64,000 nt of DNA from assembly GCF_024433635.1 (NCBI RefSeq), contig NZ_WNJZ01000010.1, positions 31,219 through 95,218 on the forward strand, given 5' to 3'. The first letter of the stretch is position 1. Each line of letters begins with the position of its first letter. The notes below the pieces were generated by a model. That model made no database searches and had not been told where the DNA came from. It worked only from the letters and a program-made list of their open reading frames with translations. Shown here piece after piece: positions 28,258 to 37,220 of the stretch. This DNA comes from Ruminococcus sp. zg-924. GTDB taxonomy: Bacteria > Bacillota > Clostridia > Oscillospirales > Acutalibacteraceae. A program made the position numbers and the translations under genes.

Positions 28258-28881
28258 TTACAAATCGGTAATACAGATTATTGCCGTGCCACCGCTGACA
28301 CTTACCACAGCGTCATCAGTGGTAATAACATTGCTGACGCCGAGCGGGAATTCTGCTTTTAGGGTGTAGCAGTCAAGCGGATAGTAAAAGCCTGAAAGCG
28401 TAACGCCGCAGCTTTTGCAGGCAAAGGGAAAAATCGAAAAGGTTTTATCCTTTTGATTTTTAATGTGTATCTCCTCGTTTTCAAGAAGAAAAATTCTCGT
28501 TTTCTCGCTTAAAATTTCGCCGTTGCAGCCGTGATGCTTAAGATAAAGCAAAATCGAACAATTAGCAATCGTGTGGTCCTCTCTGCCCCCTGTTGCAGCA
28601 AGGAAAACAAAATTATTTATGTTTCTCTTTATTCCCTCACGAACAGCGTACATAGTATCTGTATCGTCCTTATGTACAGGCAAAATTACAGTTTCAACAT
28701 CAGAACTCGGTACTGTTGAGGAGTCGAAGTCACCTACGATTAAATCAGGTGTTACTCCGGCTTTTTCAGCATATACATAGCCGCCGTCAGCACAGATTAC
28801 AAAGTCATCCTGTGTTATTTGATTTTTAAAAAAGCATATATCTGCAAACGGAGCTGCTGATATTATAACGCACCTTTTCAT
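28258..28881 (-). CDS. thiN: Thiamine pyrophosphokinase
   Basis: A 207-residue enzyme that transfers diphosphate from ATP to thiamine to give TPP. Visible are the substrate-binding sequence ICADGGYVYAEKAGVTPDLIVGDFDS, the PVHKDDTDTMYAV motif, and TGGREDHTIANCSILL, all characteristic of TPK. The start at ATG 28881 is preferred over a slightly longer one at 28893 because AAGGA is better spaced, and it overlaps the rsgA stop by four bases. The rpe gene often found between rsgA and thiN in Firmicutes is absent. It provides TPP from free thiamine, which matters for the thiC operon at 47421. Confidence 0.9.
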   Translation of the reverse strand: MKRCVIISAAPFADICFFKNQITQDDFVICADGGYVYAEKAGVTPDLIVGDFDSSTVPSSDVETVILPVHKDDTDTMYAVREGIKRNINNFVFLAATGGREDHTIANCSILLYLKHHGCNGEILSEKTRIFLLENEEIHIKNQKDKTFSIFPFACKSCGVTLSGFYYPLDCYTLKAEFPLGVSNVITTDDAVVSVSGGTAIICITDL

Positions 28882-29762
28882 TTCATTTCCCATTCCTTAA
28901 GGTCCTTAACCTCGTTATACATAGCAACATAGCTTTGGTGGCGTGATTTTTCTATTTTGCCGTTTTTAATTGCTTCAAGCACAGCACAGCCAAGCTCCTT
29001 TGTGTGTGAGCAGGAGGTAAAGCGGCAATCGTCAAGATACGGCTCAAACTCTGAAAAGCAGTGTACAAGCTCGTCCTTCTTAATTATTTCATATCTCTGC
29101 AAATCTACCGTCGAAAAACCCGGAGTATCGGCAACATAGCCCATTTCATTTTTATGAAGCTCAACCGTTCTTGTTGTGTGTCTGCCCCTGCCAAGCTTTT
29201 TGCTGATGTCGCCTGTTTCAGCAGCAGTTTCCGGCAGCATTGCATTTAAAAGTGTTGATTTTCCAACGCCGGAATTGCCTGTGAACGCCGTTATGCCTTT
29301 TGCAAGAATACGGCTTTTTAGCTCACCGGTATTATAATCCTTTGATGAAAAGCAAAGCGTATTTATGCCGGAATTAGAATAAATCCTGAATAGCTCGTCA
29401 GGCGAGCATAAATCCGTTTTGCTTATAACCAGCATTGGCTCAATTCCTTTTTTCACTGCCGTTGCAATCATTTTATCTATAATAAGCGTATTAGGCGTCG
29501 GTGAAATTACAGACGAAACAATAACGAGCCTGTCGATATTGGCTAAAGCCGGACGGACAAGTCTGTTTTTCCTCGGCAACACCTTCTCAATAACGCAATA
29601 ACCATCATTCGGAACGCCAATTTCAACGTAATCGCCTACGCAGGGAGCGTTGCCCTTTAAACGGAATGCTCCTCTCGCCTTACATTCATATATCTTTTCG
29701 GCGGCTTCCACATAATAGAAGCCGCCGATTAATTTTGTTATAATGCCTTTTTCAGTTATCAC
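28878..29762 (-). CDS. rsgA: Ribosome small-subunit-dependent GTPase RsgA
   Basis: A circularly permuted GTPase that helps mature the 30S subunit. An N-terminal OB fold is followed by G4 (VISKTDLC), G1 (GNSGVGKSTLLNAM) and G3 (DTPGF), then a C-terminal zinc motif (CRFTSCSHTKELGCAV). I start it at GTG 29762 (VITEKGIITKLIGGFYYV), with GGGTG five bases ahead; an in-frame TTG at 29774 has no ribosome site. It follows prkC by 53 bases, the usual stp-prkC-rsgA order of Firmicutes. Confidence 0.93.
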   Translation of the reverse strand: MITEKGIITKLIGGFYYVEAAEKIYECKARGAFRLKGNAPCVGDYVEIGVPNDGYCVIEKVLPRKNRLVRPALANIDRLVIVSSVISPTPNTLIIDKMIATAVKKGIEPMLVISKTDLCSPDELFRIYSNSGINTLCFSSKDYNTGELKSRILAKGITAFTGNSGVGKSTLLNAMLPETAAETGDISKKLGRGRHTTRTVELHKNEMGYVADTPGFSTVDLQRYEIIKKDELVHCFSEFEPYLDDCRFTSCSHTKELGCAVLEAIKNGKIEKSRHQSYVAMYNEVKDLKEWEMK

Positions 29763-29815
29763 AAAATCACCCAAGGTTTATTTTTGTTACAGTGCATTAC
29801 CATGAATAGCCATTA

Positions 29816-31870
29816 TTATAATTCCGGATCTGTCCACGCAGGCATATCCTCTGAATCTGTTTCAGACTCAGTTTCAGGCTCGGTTGTTTCCTCTGTCGGT
29901 AGAGTTGAATCCTCAACAAAATCATATTTAGCTGAGTTCACAATCTCACCCTTATTAAAGTCAATCTCATATTCACGGTAGAGATTTTCATTAAGTGATA
30001 CCTGAACGTACACTGTGCCTTCGGCTGTAATTTTCACCTCATAGGTGCTGTTGTATTTTGGAATAACGTTCTGTGAGTATTCCTCGCTTACAACGCCGTC
30101 AATTGTTACTCGTACAAATACCTCTCTGTCAACATCCGCCGGAAGGTCAATATTGAGTGTACAGGTCTTTGTCTTGTCAATTCCTTTTGCAACAATAAGC
30201 TTTACCTTTTCGCCAACCTTATATTCAACATCGTATCCTGGGCTTTGAGCCAAAACGGAATCCTTTTCCTTGTCAACCTTTTCGTTGTATTCGTAGTCAA
30301 CCTCGAAGCCGAGAGATTCAAGAGTGTACTTTGCAGAGTCAAGTGACTGACCGACAACATTCGGAAGCAACACAGTATCAGTTGTACGTTCACGGCTTAC
30401 GAACACTTTGATTGGTGAGTCAACCTCAACCTCAGAGCCTGCCTTTGGAGAAGTGTCAAGAACCATATCAACGGCAGTGTCCGGATCTTCAACATAAACA
30501 ATCTGAGCCTTAAGGTTCTTATCGTTCATTTTAGCAAGTGCATTATCCGCTGAATAGCCGTTTACATAAGGAACAGATACAACAGTGCTTGTACTGTTTA
30601 CCGTGAGGGTAATTGTTGAACCCTCCTTAATCTGTTTTGAGCCTGATTCAGGTGACTGCTTTAAAATAGTGCCGATAGCCTGGTTCGGGTCAAAGGAATT
30701 TACTGTTTCAAATTTAAAGTCGTATTTTCCGCTGTTAATTACATCGTCAGAGTTCATTCCGACAAAATTCGGGATATCAACGGCGATTGTGTTCTGACTT
30801 TGGCAAGCCTGAAATGCACCGAGAATACAGCAAACTATTGCAACCAGTATAAATGCCGATATAATACCGGCAAAAATTGAACCGGCCGGCGATTTTGCCT
30901 TCTCTGCGTCTGCGGCATATTTTCCGTATTCGTCATTATATGCATCATCTGAAACGGAACCTCCGTTATCGTCAAATGAATCCGATAATTTTGATGAATT
31001 GCCCTTTGGAGCCATATACTTGTATTCAAACACAATAGATGGGTTCTGCTTGAACAGTTCAATATCATCAAGCATTTCCCTTGCGCTCTGATAACGAAGT
31101 GACGGATCCTTCTGCATTGCCTTGAGAGTTATCTCCGCAAGGCCGTCCGGAACATCCGGATTAATCTCCTTTATCGGCTTCGGAACCTCCTGCAGCTGCA
31201 TAATAGCTACTGAAACCGCATTATCAGCCTCGAACGGAAGCTTTCCTGCGAGCATTTCATAAAGCATTACTCCGACAGAATAAATGTCGGTTTTTCCGTC
31301 GGTAAGCTCACCCTTTGCCTGTTCGGGTGCAATATAGTGAACAGAACCTATAGCCTTATCAGTCATAGTTCTTGTTTCAACACTGCTGAAGCGAGCTATG
31401 CCGAAATCCGTAACCTTGATTGTACCGTCCTGCAAAAGCATAATGTTTTGCGGCTTTATGTCACGGTGAACAATGCCCTTGCTGTGCGCATGCTCAAGAG
31501 CCTGCAAAATCTGAGTTGTAAAAAGCACTGCCTCTTTCCAGCTTATATTATTATCTTGTAATTCGATATACTCCTTAAGGGTGATTCCGTCGATATATTC
31601 CATTACAATATACTGAATTACATCACCAAAGCTAACGTCATAAACCTTAACAATGTTCTGATGATTCAAAACAGCAATTGCCTTTGATTCATTTTTAAAA
31701 CGACGAATGAATTCATCGTTTGCAGAAAACTCATCCTTCAATATCTTTATTGCAACAGTTCTGTCATCAAGCGTATCATAGGCACGGTAAACCATAGCCA
31801 TACCGCCTGTACCGATAAGCTCATGTATGTCATATCTTCCGTCAAGCTTTTTGCCCGAATATTTATCCAT
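29816..31870 (-). CDS. prkC: Serine/threonine kinase with three PASTA domains
   Basis: A 684-residue membrane kinase. The cytoplasmic kinase domain (about 1-270) has the glycine loop GTGGMAMVYRA, catalytic VHRDIKPQNIM and TDFGIARF. A membrane helix lies near 335-355 (IFAGIISAFILVAIVCC), then three PASTA domains (about 370-570: IPNFVGMNSDDV, VPYVNGYSADNA, LPNVVGQSLDSA) that sense peptidoglycan fragments. A beta-rich region and an acidic Thr/Glu tail follow, rather than a fourth PASTA. The stop of the phosphatase gene is three bases upstream. It controls growth and cell-wall functions in Firmicutes. Confidence 0.95.
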   Translation of the reverse strand: MDKYSGKKLDGRYDIHELIGTGGMAMVYRAYDTLDDRTVAIKILKDEFSANDEFIRRFKNESKAIAVLNHQNIVKVYDVSFGDVIQYIVMEYIDGITLKEYIELQDNNISWKEAVLFTTQILQALEHAHSKGIVHRDIKPQNIMLLQDGTIKVTDFGIARFSSVETRTMTDKAIGSVHYIAPEQAKGELTDGKTDIYSVGVMLYEMLAGKLPFEADNAVSVAIMQLQEVPKPIKEINPDVPDGLAEITLKAMQKDPSLRYQSAREMLDDIELFKQNPSIVFEYKYMAPKGNSSKLSDSFDDNGGSVSDDAYNDEYGKYAADAEKAKSPAGSIFAGIISAFILVAIVCCILGAFQACQSQNTIAVDIPNFVGMNSDDVINSGKYDFKFETVNSFDPNQAIGTILKQSPESGSKQIKEGSTITLTVNSTSTVVSVPYVNGYSADNALAKMNDKNLKAQIVYVEDPDTAVDMVLDTSPKAGSEVEVDSPIKVFVSRERTTDTVLLPNVVGQSLDSAKYTLESLGFEVDYEYNEKVDKEKDSVLAQSPGYDVEYKVGEKVKLIVAKGIDKTKTCTLNIDLPADVDREVFVRVTIDGVVSEEYSQNVIPKYNSTYEVKITAEGTVYVQVSLNENLYREYEIDFNKGEIVNSAKYDFVEDSTLPTEETTEPETESETDSEDMPAWTDPEL

Positions 31871-31873
31871 AAA

Positions 31874-32623
31874 TTAATCTACTCCCAATTCTACAGAATT
31901 TGTAATTACTGCAACCGTGATATTGTCGCTGCCGCCTAAATCCTTTGCGGAGTTTACAAGCGCCTGCGTGTAATCCTCGCCGCTGTTTGTCCTTGACATT
32001 CTGACAAACTCGGCGGGCTTTATGTAGTTTGAAAGCCCGTCTGTGCAGATTACAACATAATCGTCATCCTTAAATTCGCTCTCTATATAGTCAAGATGAA
32101 TTTCGGGAACTATACCTAAAGCACGGGTAATTATGTTTTTGTTTGGGTGAGCCATAGCCTGCTCTGAGGTAATTTCCCCCTTAGCAACCATTTCCTGAAC
32201 AACAGAGTGGTCAATTGTCAGTTGCTTTATTCGCCTTCCCCGTATGCTGTAAACACGGCTGTCACCTGCATGAACTATGTGAAGCTTGTTGCCCTTTACA
32301 AGCACAAGCTCAACCGTTGTTCCCATTCCACGAAGCTCCGGATCGCCTTTCTGAATTTTATAAAGCTTATTGTTTGCTTTCTGAACAGACTCGGTAAGCA
32401 AATTGACAATATCTTCATCACTTAAGCTGTCCCTGTAACCTCTTTTTAATCTGCGTGATATTTCTTTAACCGCAACGGAGCTTGCAACATTGCCACCGTT
32501 TGCACCGCCCATACCGTCACATACAACAGCCCAGGCAGCATCTCCCGAAAAAACTCCGCCTGTGCAGGCGTCCTGGTTTGTAGATCTTACAAGACCTATA
32601 TCACTTTTTAAAAATACTTCCAA
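31874..32623 (-). CDS. stp: PP2C-family protein phosphatase (Stp/PrpC)
   Basis: A 249-residue metal-dependent phosphatase that reverses PrkC phosphorylation. PP2C motifs are present in order: SDIGLVRSTNQDAC, VVCDGMGGANGGNVAS, GMGTTVELV, HAGDSRVYSIR, ITRALG and VICTDGLSNY, ending GGSDNITVAVI. The start codon is TTG at 32623, supported by GGGAGG seven bases upstream. It immediately precedes prkC. Confidence 0.95.
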   Translation of the reverse strand: MEVFLKSDIGLVRSTNQDACTGGVFSGDAAWAVVCDGMGGANGGNVASSVAVKEISRRLKRGYRDSLSDEDIVNLLTESVQKANNKLYKIQKGDPELRGMGTTVELVLVKGNKLHIVHAGDSRVYSIRGRRIKQLTIDHSVVQEMVAKGEITSEQAMAHPNKNIITRALGIVPEIHLDYIESEFKDDDYVVICTDGLSNYIKPAEFVRMSRTNSGEDYTQALVNSAKDLGGSDNITVAVITNSVELGVD

Positions 32624-32680
32624 GCTGTTACCTCCCTTTGGTTAACCGCCATATCTATATAACATAAATTGATTTATTAC

Positions 32681-33721
32681 TTAATTATCTATTGTCGCTT
32701 TGCCTCTTAGCTGTCCGCAGGAGGCATTTATGTCCGAGCCGAGTGTACGGCGGATAGTTGCCGGTATACCGTGGCCGTTAAGATAAGCGCAAAAAGCATT
32801 TAGACTTTTTTTGCCGCTTTTTTTGTAGCCGGTTTTATCAACCTCATTAACAGGAATCAAATTAACGTGGCAGAGCATCCCCTTAAGCCTTGAACATAGA
32901 AGCCCTGCACATTCAACAGAATCATTCACACCGTCAATCATTGCATATTCAAAGGTTATTCTTCTGCCTGTTTTGTCAATATATTCCCTGCAGGCGCTCA
33001 ACAGCGTATCAATAGGGAAGCGTTTATTTACCGGCATTGTTTTATTTCTAATTTCATCGCTCGGTGCATGCAAAGAGATGGACAGTGTTATCTGAAGCTT
33101 TAATTCAGCAAGCTTCAGTATCTTATCGGCAAGACCGCAGGTAGACAAAGCAATGTGACGCATACCAATATTCATTCCGTCATCTGACGAAACAAGGCTC
33201 AGAAACTTAACCACATTGTCAAAATTATCAAGCGGCTCGCCCATGCCCATTAAAACAACGTTAGAAATGCGCACGTTTTCGTCCTTCTCCATCGTCTGAA
33301 GCTGAGAAAGCATTTCGCCCGCTGTAAGGTTCCGGCGAAAACCACCCTGCCCTGTTGCGCAGAAGGTACAGCCCATTTTACAGCCTGCCTGAGTCGAAAT
33401 ACACGCCGAGTAGCCGTGATGATAGCTCATAAGCACAGCCTCGACATATTCTCCGTCTTTGAGCGAAAAAAGGTATTTTACTGTACTATCATAACAAGAA
33501 ATCAACTTTTTTTCAATAGCTGAAGAGGATATATAATAAATTTCTTTGAGTTTTTCTCTGAGATTTTTGGAAATATTGAGCATATCATCGAAAGATTGCA
33601 CATATTTTTTGTGAATCCATTGAAAAATTTGTTTTGCCCTATACTTTGGCTCTCCAATTTTTTCAAGAGCCAGCTCAAGCTCTTTTACGCTAAGCGACTT
33701 AATATCCTGCAATTTATTCAC
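32681..33721 (-). CDS. rlmN: 23S rRNA/tRNA adenine C2-methyltransferase RlmN
   Basis: A 346-residue radical-SAM methyltransferase that methylates A2503 of 23S rRNA and A37 of some tRNAs. The radical-SAM cluster motif CKMGCTFCATG is intact, LMGMGEPLDN follows, and the second catalytic cysteine is in the C-terminal segment (DINASCGQLRG). The N-terminal helical domain (IFQWIHKKYVQSFDDM) is typical. It overlaps the rsmB stop by eight bases. Confidence 0.95.
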   Translation of the reverse strand: MNKLQDIKSLSVKELELALEKIGEPKYRAKQIFQWIHKKYVQSFDDMLNISKNLREKLKEIYYISSSAIEKKLISCYDSTVKYLFSLKDGEYVEAVLMSYHHGYSACISTQAGCKMGCTFCATGQGGFRRNLTAGEMLSQLQTMEKDENVRISNVVLMGMGEPLDNFDNVVKFLSLVSSDDGMNIGMRHIALSTCGLADKILKLAELKLQITLSISLHAPSDEIRNKTMPVNKRFPIDTLLSACREYIDKTGRRITFEYAMIDGVNDSVECAGLLCSRLKGMLCHVNLIPVNEVDKTGYKKSGKKSLNAFCAYLNGHGIPATIRRTLGSDINASCGQLRGKATIDN

Positions 33722-35048
33722 ACCTTACAAATGCGCTGACAAAAAAGCCGTCAGTGTTATGCTCGCTCGGCAAAAGCGTCAGGCAGTTATCATTTTCCGG
33801 AATAACCCTTTTTATGGTTTTCGGCAGCTTAAGCTTAAGCGGCTTAAAACCTTCATTCTCCTTTAAAAATTTGTCCGATATATCGTTATTTTCAGCTTTA
33901 TTGAGAGTACAGGTCGAATATAATAATACTCCGCCTTTTTTAACAAGTTGTGAAGATTTTATTAGTATTTTGTATTGCAGAGGCGGTAAAGCTGAAAAAT
34001 TATCTGTGTTTTTGTATCTTATCTCAGGCTTGCGGCGAATAACGCCAAGGCCCGAACACGGAACATCGCATATAACCTTATCGGCTAACTCGTTTTTACT
34101 GTCTGACAATGCGTCACGGACAGCAGAATTGATTATATTAATGCCAAGGCGTTTTGCTGTTTTTTTAATAAGCTCAACCTTATGCGGGTGCAAATCGTAG
34201 GAATAGATTTTGCCTTTGTTTTTCATAAGTACGGCGGATTTAAAGCTTTTTCCGCCCGGAGCTGAGCAAACGTCAATTATAGTTTCACCTGCCTGCGGAT
34301 TTAAAAGCTCAATTGCAATCTGCGACGCCTCGTCCTGAACATAGAAAAGTCCCTGCCTGAACGATTCAATCTCTTCAATAGAGCCTGTGTCAGACAGTTC
34401 AACAGAATTATTTGCAAGGTTTGAAAGCTGCGCCTTAACACCCTGCTTTAAAAGACTTTCAATAAGCTCGACAGGCGTTGCTTTAAGTGTGTTTACAGCT
34501 GCGGTTACAGGCGGTCTGCCAAACAGGGATTTTAAAATGTCCTCAGTTAGTTTTTCACCGTAGGAGCTGTCAAGAATTTTAATTATCTCAACAGGACAGG
34601 AATAGGTAAACGAAAGGCTGTCAAGACGGTTATTAGCAATATCGGGGGTATTGTATGCTTTATTCGCACGCAAAAAAGAGCGTAAAACACCGTTTATAAA
34701 GCCTGCCGATTTATTAAGCCTTAATGATTTACAAAGCTTTACAGCTTCGTTAACAGCCGCACTGTCCGGTATTTTATCAAAATACAAAATTTGATATAGC
34801 GCCTGCTCAAGAAGTATCAGCACTTTATCCTCAATTTTTCTAAGTGGTATGGTTGAATACTGTCGTATTATTTTGTCAAGAGTGAGCCTGCGCTCAAGCA
34901 CGCCGTAAAATATTGCAGACGCAAGAGCAGCGTCACGGCGGTCAAGCTGTGACGCTTTTATGGCTCGGTTTATTTCTATATTTGAATATGCGTCGTTATA
35001 AAGCACGTTGTAAAGCGCCTTAAACGATGTTTTTCTGCTGTTTCCCAT
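33714..35048 (-). CDS. rsmB: 16S rRNA cytosine-967 C5-methyltransferase RsmB
   Basis: A 444-residue methyltransferase. The N-terminal 130 residues are the NusB-like RNA-binding domain (ALYNVLYNDAYSNIEINRA), and the catalytic domain has the SAM site (DVCSAPGGKSF), the PCSGLGVIRRKPEIR catalytic loop and the YSTCTLNKAENN cysteine motif. The order fmt, metalloprotease, rsmB, rlmN, stp, prkC is a conserved Firmicute cluster. Confidence 0.94.
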   Translation of the reverse strand: MGNSRKTSFKALYNVLYNDAYSNIEINRAIKASQLDRRDAALASAIFYGVLERRLTLDKIIRQYSTIPLRKIEDKVLILLEQALYQILYFDKIPDSAAVNEAVKLCKSLRLNKSAGFINGVLRSFLRANKAYNTPDIANNRLDSLSFTYSCPVEIIKILDSSYGEKLTEDILKSLFGRPPVTAAVNTLKATPVELIESLLKQGVKAQLSNLANNSVELSDTGSIEEIESFRQGLFYVQDEASQIAIELLNPQAGETIIDVCSAPGGKSFKSAVLMKNKGKIYSYDLHPHKVELIKKTAKRLGINIINSAVRDALSDSKNELADKVICDVPCSGLGVIRRKPEIRYKNTDNFSALPPLQYKILIKSSQLVKKGGVLLYSTCTLNKAENNDISDKFLKENEGFKPLKLKLPKTIKRVIPENDNCLTLLPSEHNTDGFFVSAFVRCE

Positions 35049-35087
35049 TTAGCCGCAGGCTCCCTTTAACTGTGATAATATTGAAAT

Positions 35088-35795
35088 TTATCTTCGGTTG
35101 CTTCGTCCTGCCGCTATAACAAGCAAGCGCAGCAGGCTCATTATTGAAGCAAACGCAGAGGCAACATACGTCATTGCTGCAGCCGAAAGCACTGCCCTTG
35201 CGCCGGAATACTCGTCCTCGGCGCTTAGCATATTGGTTGACTTAATTGTTTGAAGGGCACGGCGGCTGGCGTTAAACTCAACAGGAAGTGTTACAATAGA
35301 GAACACAACGGTGAGAGAATACAGCACAATACCGATATAAAGAACAAAATCGTACTGAACCGGCAGGAAAAGTCCAACCAGAATTACAATCCAAGAAAGC
35401 TTTGAGCCGATGTTTACAACAGGCACAATTGCACTGCGGATTTTATTCGGCACATAGCCGACAGCGTGCTGAACGGCATGTCCTGCCTCGTGTGCGGCAA
35501 CCCCGACAGCCGCAATAGTCGTACAGCTATAAACTGCATCAGACAGCCTTATGGTGTTTGTGCGTGGGTCAAAATGGTCGGTCAGCTTACCTCTGACGTG
35601 CTCAATTCGCACATTAGTTATTCCGTGTGAAGCTAACACATTATATGCAGCCTGTGCGCCTGTTAATGCTCTGCGGTTGCCGATTTTTGAATACTTGTTA
35701 AAGGCAGAATTAACTCTTGCTGAGGCTATGAACGAAATAATTATTGCCGGAACAATAAAAATCAGATAGGTTTTGTCAAAATAATAAAGACACAT
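35088..35795 (-). CDS. YugP-type membrane zinc metallopeptidase
   Basis: A 235-residue membrane protein with a HEAGHAVQH zinc motif near residue 110. There is a membrane segment at the start (TYLIFIVPAIIISFIASA) and hydrophobic helices after the motif (IVPVVNIGSKLSWIVILVGLFLPV and FVLYIGIVLYSLTVVF), the layout of the YugP/DUF-type zinc-dependent peptidases. The start ATG at 35795 has AGGGG about ten bases upstream. Its substrate is not known. It is located between fmt and rsmB, a common position. Confidence 0.88.
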   Translation of the reverse strand: MCLYYFDKTYLIFIVPAIIISFIASARVNSAFNKYSKIGNRRALTGAQAAYNVLASHGITNVRIEHVRGKLTDHFDPRTNTIRLSDAVYSCTTIAAVGVAAHEAGHAVQHAVGYVPNKIRSAIVPVVNIGSKLSWIVILVGLFLPVQYDFVLYIGIVLYSLTVVFSIVTLPVEFNASRRALQTIKSTNMLSAEDEYSGARAVLSAAAMTYVASAFASIMSLLRLLVIAAGRSNRR

Positions 35796-35810
35796 TAAAG
35801 TCAGCACCCC

Positions 35811-36728
35811 TCATTGAAATTTGTCTCCAATATTAAGCTTATGTCCATTTAAAAATGATTGGCTATCCATCCTTTTTTTGCCCTCGAGCTGAAGCTCGTC
35901 AATAATTACACTGCCGCATCCGCAGGCTACCGTTAACGGTGAGGTTGCAATTATCTCGCCCGGTGTTCCCTGTTTGTCTGAAAGGCGTGTCTGATGAATT
36001 TTAACTTTCTTACCGTTTATTGACGCAATTGCAACAGGCCAGGGACTTAAGCCTCTCACCTTGTTGTGCACCTGCTTTGCAGTGTCGCTCCAATTGATTT
36101 GGCAAAGCGACTTATCAAGCATAGGAGAATAGCAGGAGTCGCTGTCATTCTGCTTTTCACGCTTCGCAGTGCCGTTTTCAAGCGCCGTAAGTGTATCAAC
36201 AATAATAGACGCTCCAAGCTGTGACAATTTATCATGAAGCTGACCTGCCGTTTCATTTTCGTCGATTTTGCATGAACGCTTCATAATCATATCGCCCGTA
36301 TCAAGCCCCTCGTCCATATACATAGAGGTAACGCCTGTTTCAGCTTCTCCGTTTAAAACACTCCACTGTATCGGCGCAGCACCTCTGTATTTCGGCAGCA
36401 AGGAAGCGTGAACGTTTATGCAGCCGTATTTCGGCAAATCAAGAATAGCCTTTGGAAGTATTTTTCCGTAAGCTACAACAACTATGCAGTCTGGAGCTAA
36501 CTCCTTAAGGATATTTAAGGCATCACCGTCCTTAAGCGTTTTAGGCTGAAAGACCGGAATATTGTGTTCAAGCGCCGTAACCTTTACAGGCGGTGGCGCA
36601 AGAGTGTAGCCTCTGCCCTTTGGCTTGTCCGGCTGAGTAAATGTTCCGATGACATCATAATCGGCGTTTATAAGCGCTTCAAGGCAAGGCACGGCAAAGT
36701 CAGGCGTACCCATAAATACAACTCTCAT
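35811..36728 (-). CDS. fmt: Methionyl-tRNA formyltransferase
   Basis: A 305-residue enzyme that formylates initiator Met-tRNA. It has the start MRVVFMGTPDFAVPCLEAL, the catalytic NVHASLLPKYRGAAPIQW with the nearby DTGDM, and the C-terminal RNA-binding domain (VRGLSPWPVA). Start at ATG 36728, inside a short overlap with the end of def. def and fmt together control N-terminal formylation, so adjacency is expected. Confidence 0.95.
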   Translation of the reverse strand: MRVVFMGTPDFAVPCLEALINADYDVIGTFTQPDKPKGRGYTLAPPPVKVTALEHNIPVFQPKTLKDGDALNILKELAPDCIVVVAYGKILPKAILDLPKYGCINVHASLLPKYRGAAPIQWSVLNGEAETGVTSMYMDEGLDTGDMIMKRSCKIDENETAGQLHDKLSQLGASIIVDTLTALENGTAKREKQNDSDSCYSPMLDKSLCQINWSDTAKQVHNKVRGLSPWPVAIASINGKKVKIHQTRLSDKQGTPGEIIATSPLTVACGCGSVIIDELQLEGKKRMDSQSFLNGHKLNIGDKFQ

Positions 36729-36736
36729 TTTACCAC

Positions 36737-37207
36737 TCACTTTCTTGAAAGCTCGGCAGGGTCAATTTTTTTGATGATGTATTTTGTAAACAAAATTCCT
36801 TCAAGGTGGTCACATTCATGGCAGAACGCCTTTGCAAGCAAGCCCTCGCCGTTCATTGAGAACTCATTGCCGTGTCTGTCCTGCGCCTTAATTGTGGCGT
36901 ACATTGGTCTGTTTGTTATTCCCCATACATCAGGGCAAGAAAGACAGCCCTCGACAGATTGCTGTGTTCCCTTTGTTTTGATAACCTCAGGATTAATAAA
37001 CTCCACTACTCTTTCGCCCGTATCAATTACGACTACTCTTTTTAAAATGCCCACCTGCGGAGCCGCAAGACCAACACCGCCTGACTGAGCAAGCGTTTCC
37101 TTCATATCATCAAGAAGCTGAAAAAGGCGGTCATCGAATTTTTCAACGGTGCGGCATTTCTTTGTAAGAATGCTGTCGCCCTGTTTTACAATATTTCTGA
37201 TTGCCAC
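36737..37207 (-). CDS. def: Peptide deformylase
   Basis: A 156-residue metalloenzyme that removes the formyl group from nascent proteins. The three motifs are GVGLAAPQVG, EGCLSCPD (EGCLS metal ligand) and HECDHLEG. The start is GTG at 37207 with AAGGAT about nine bases upstream, giving VAIRNIVKQGDS, the family N-terminus; a longer reading start at 37252 would run into the priA coding region. It begins 13 bases after the priA stop. Confidence 0.94.
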   Translation of the reverse strand: MAIRNIVKQGDSILTKKCRTVEKFDDRLFQLLDDMKETLAQSGGVGLAAPQVGILKRVVVIDTGERVVEFINPEVIKTKGTQQSVEGCLSCPDVWGITNRPMYATIKAQDRHGNEFSMNGEGLLAKAFCHECDHLEGILFTKYIIKKIDPAELSRK

Positions 37208-37220
37208 TGAAACCACATCC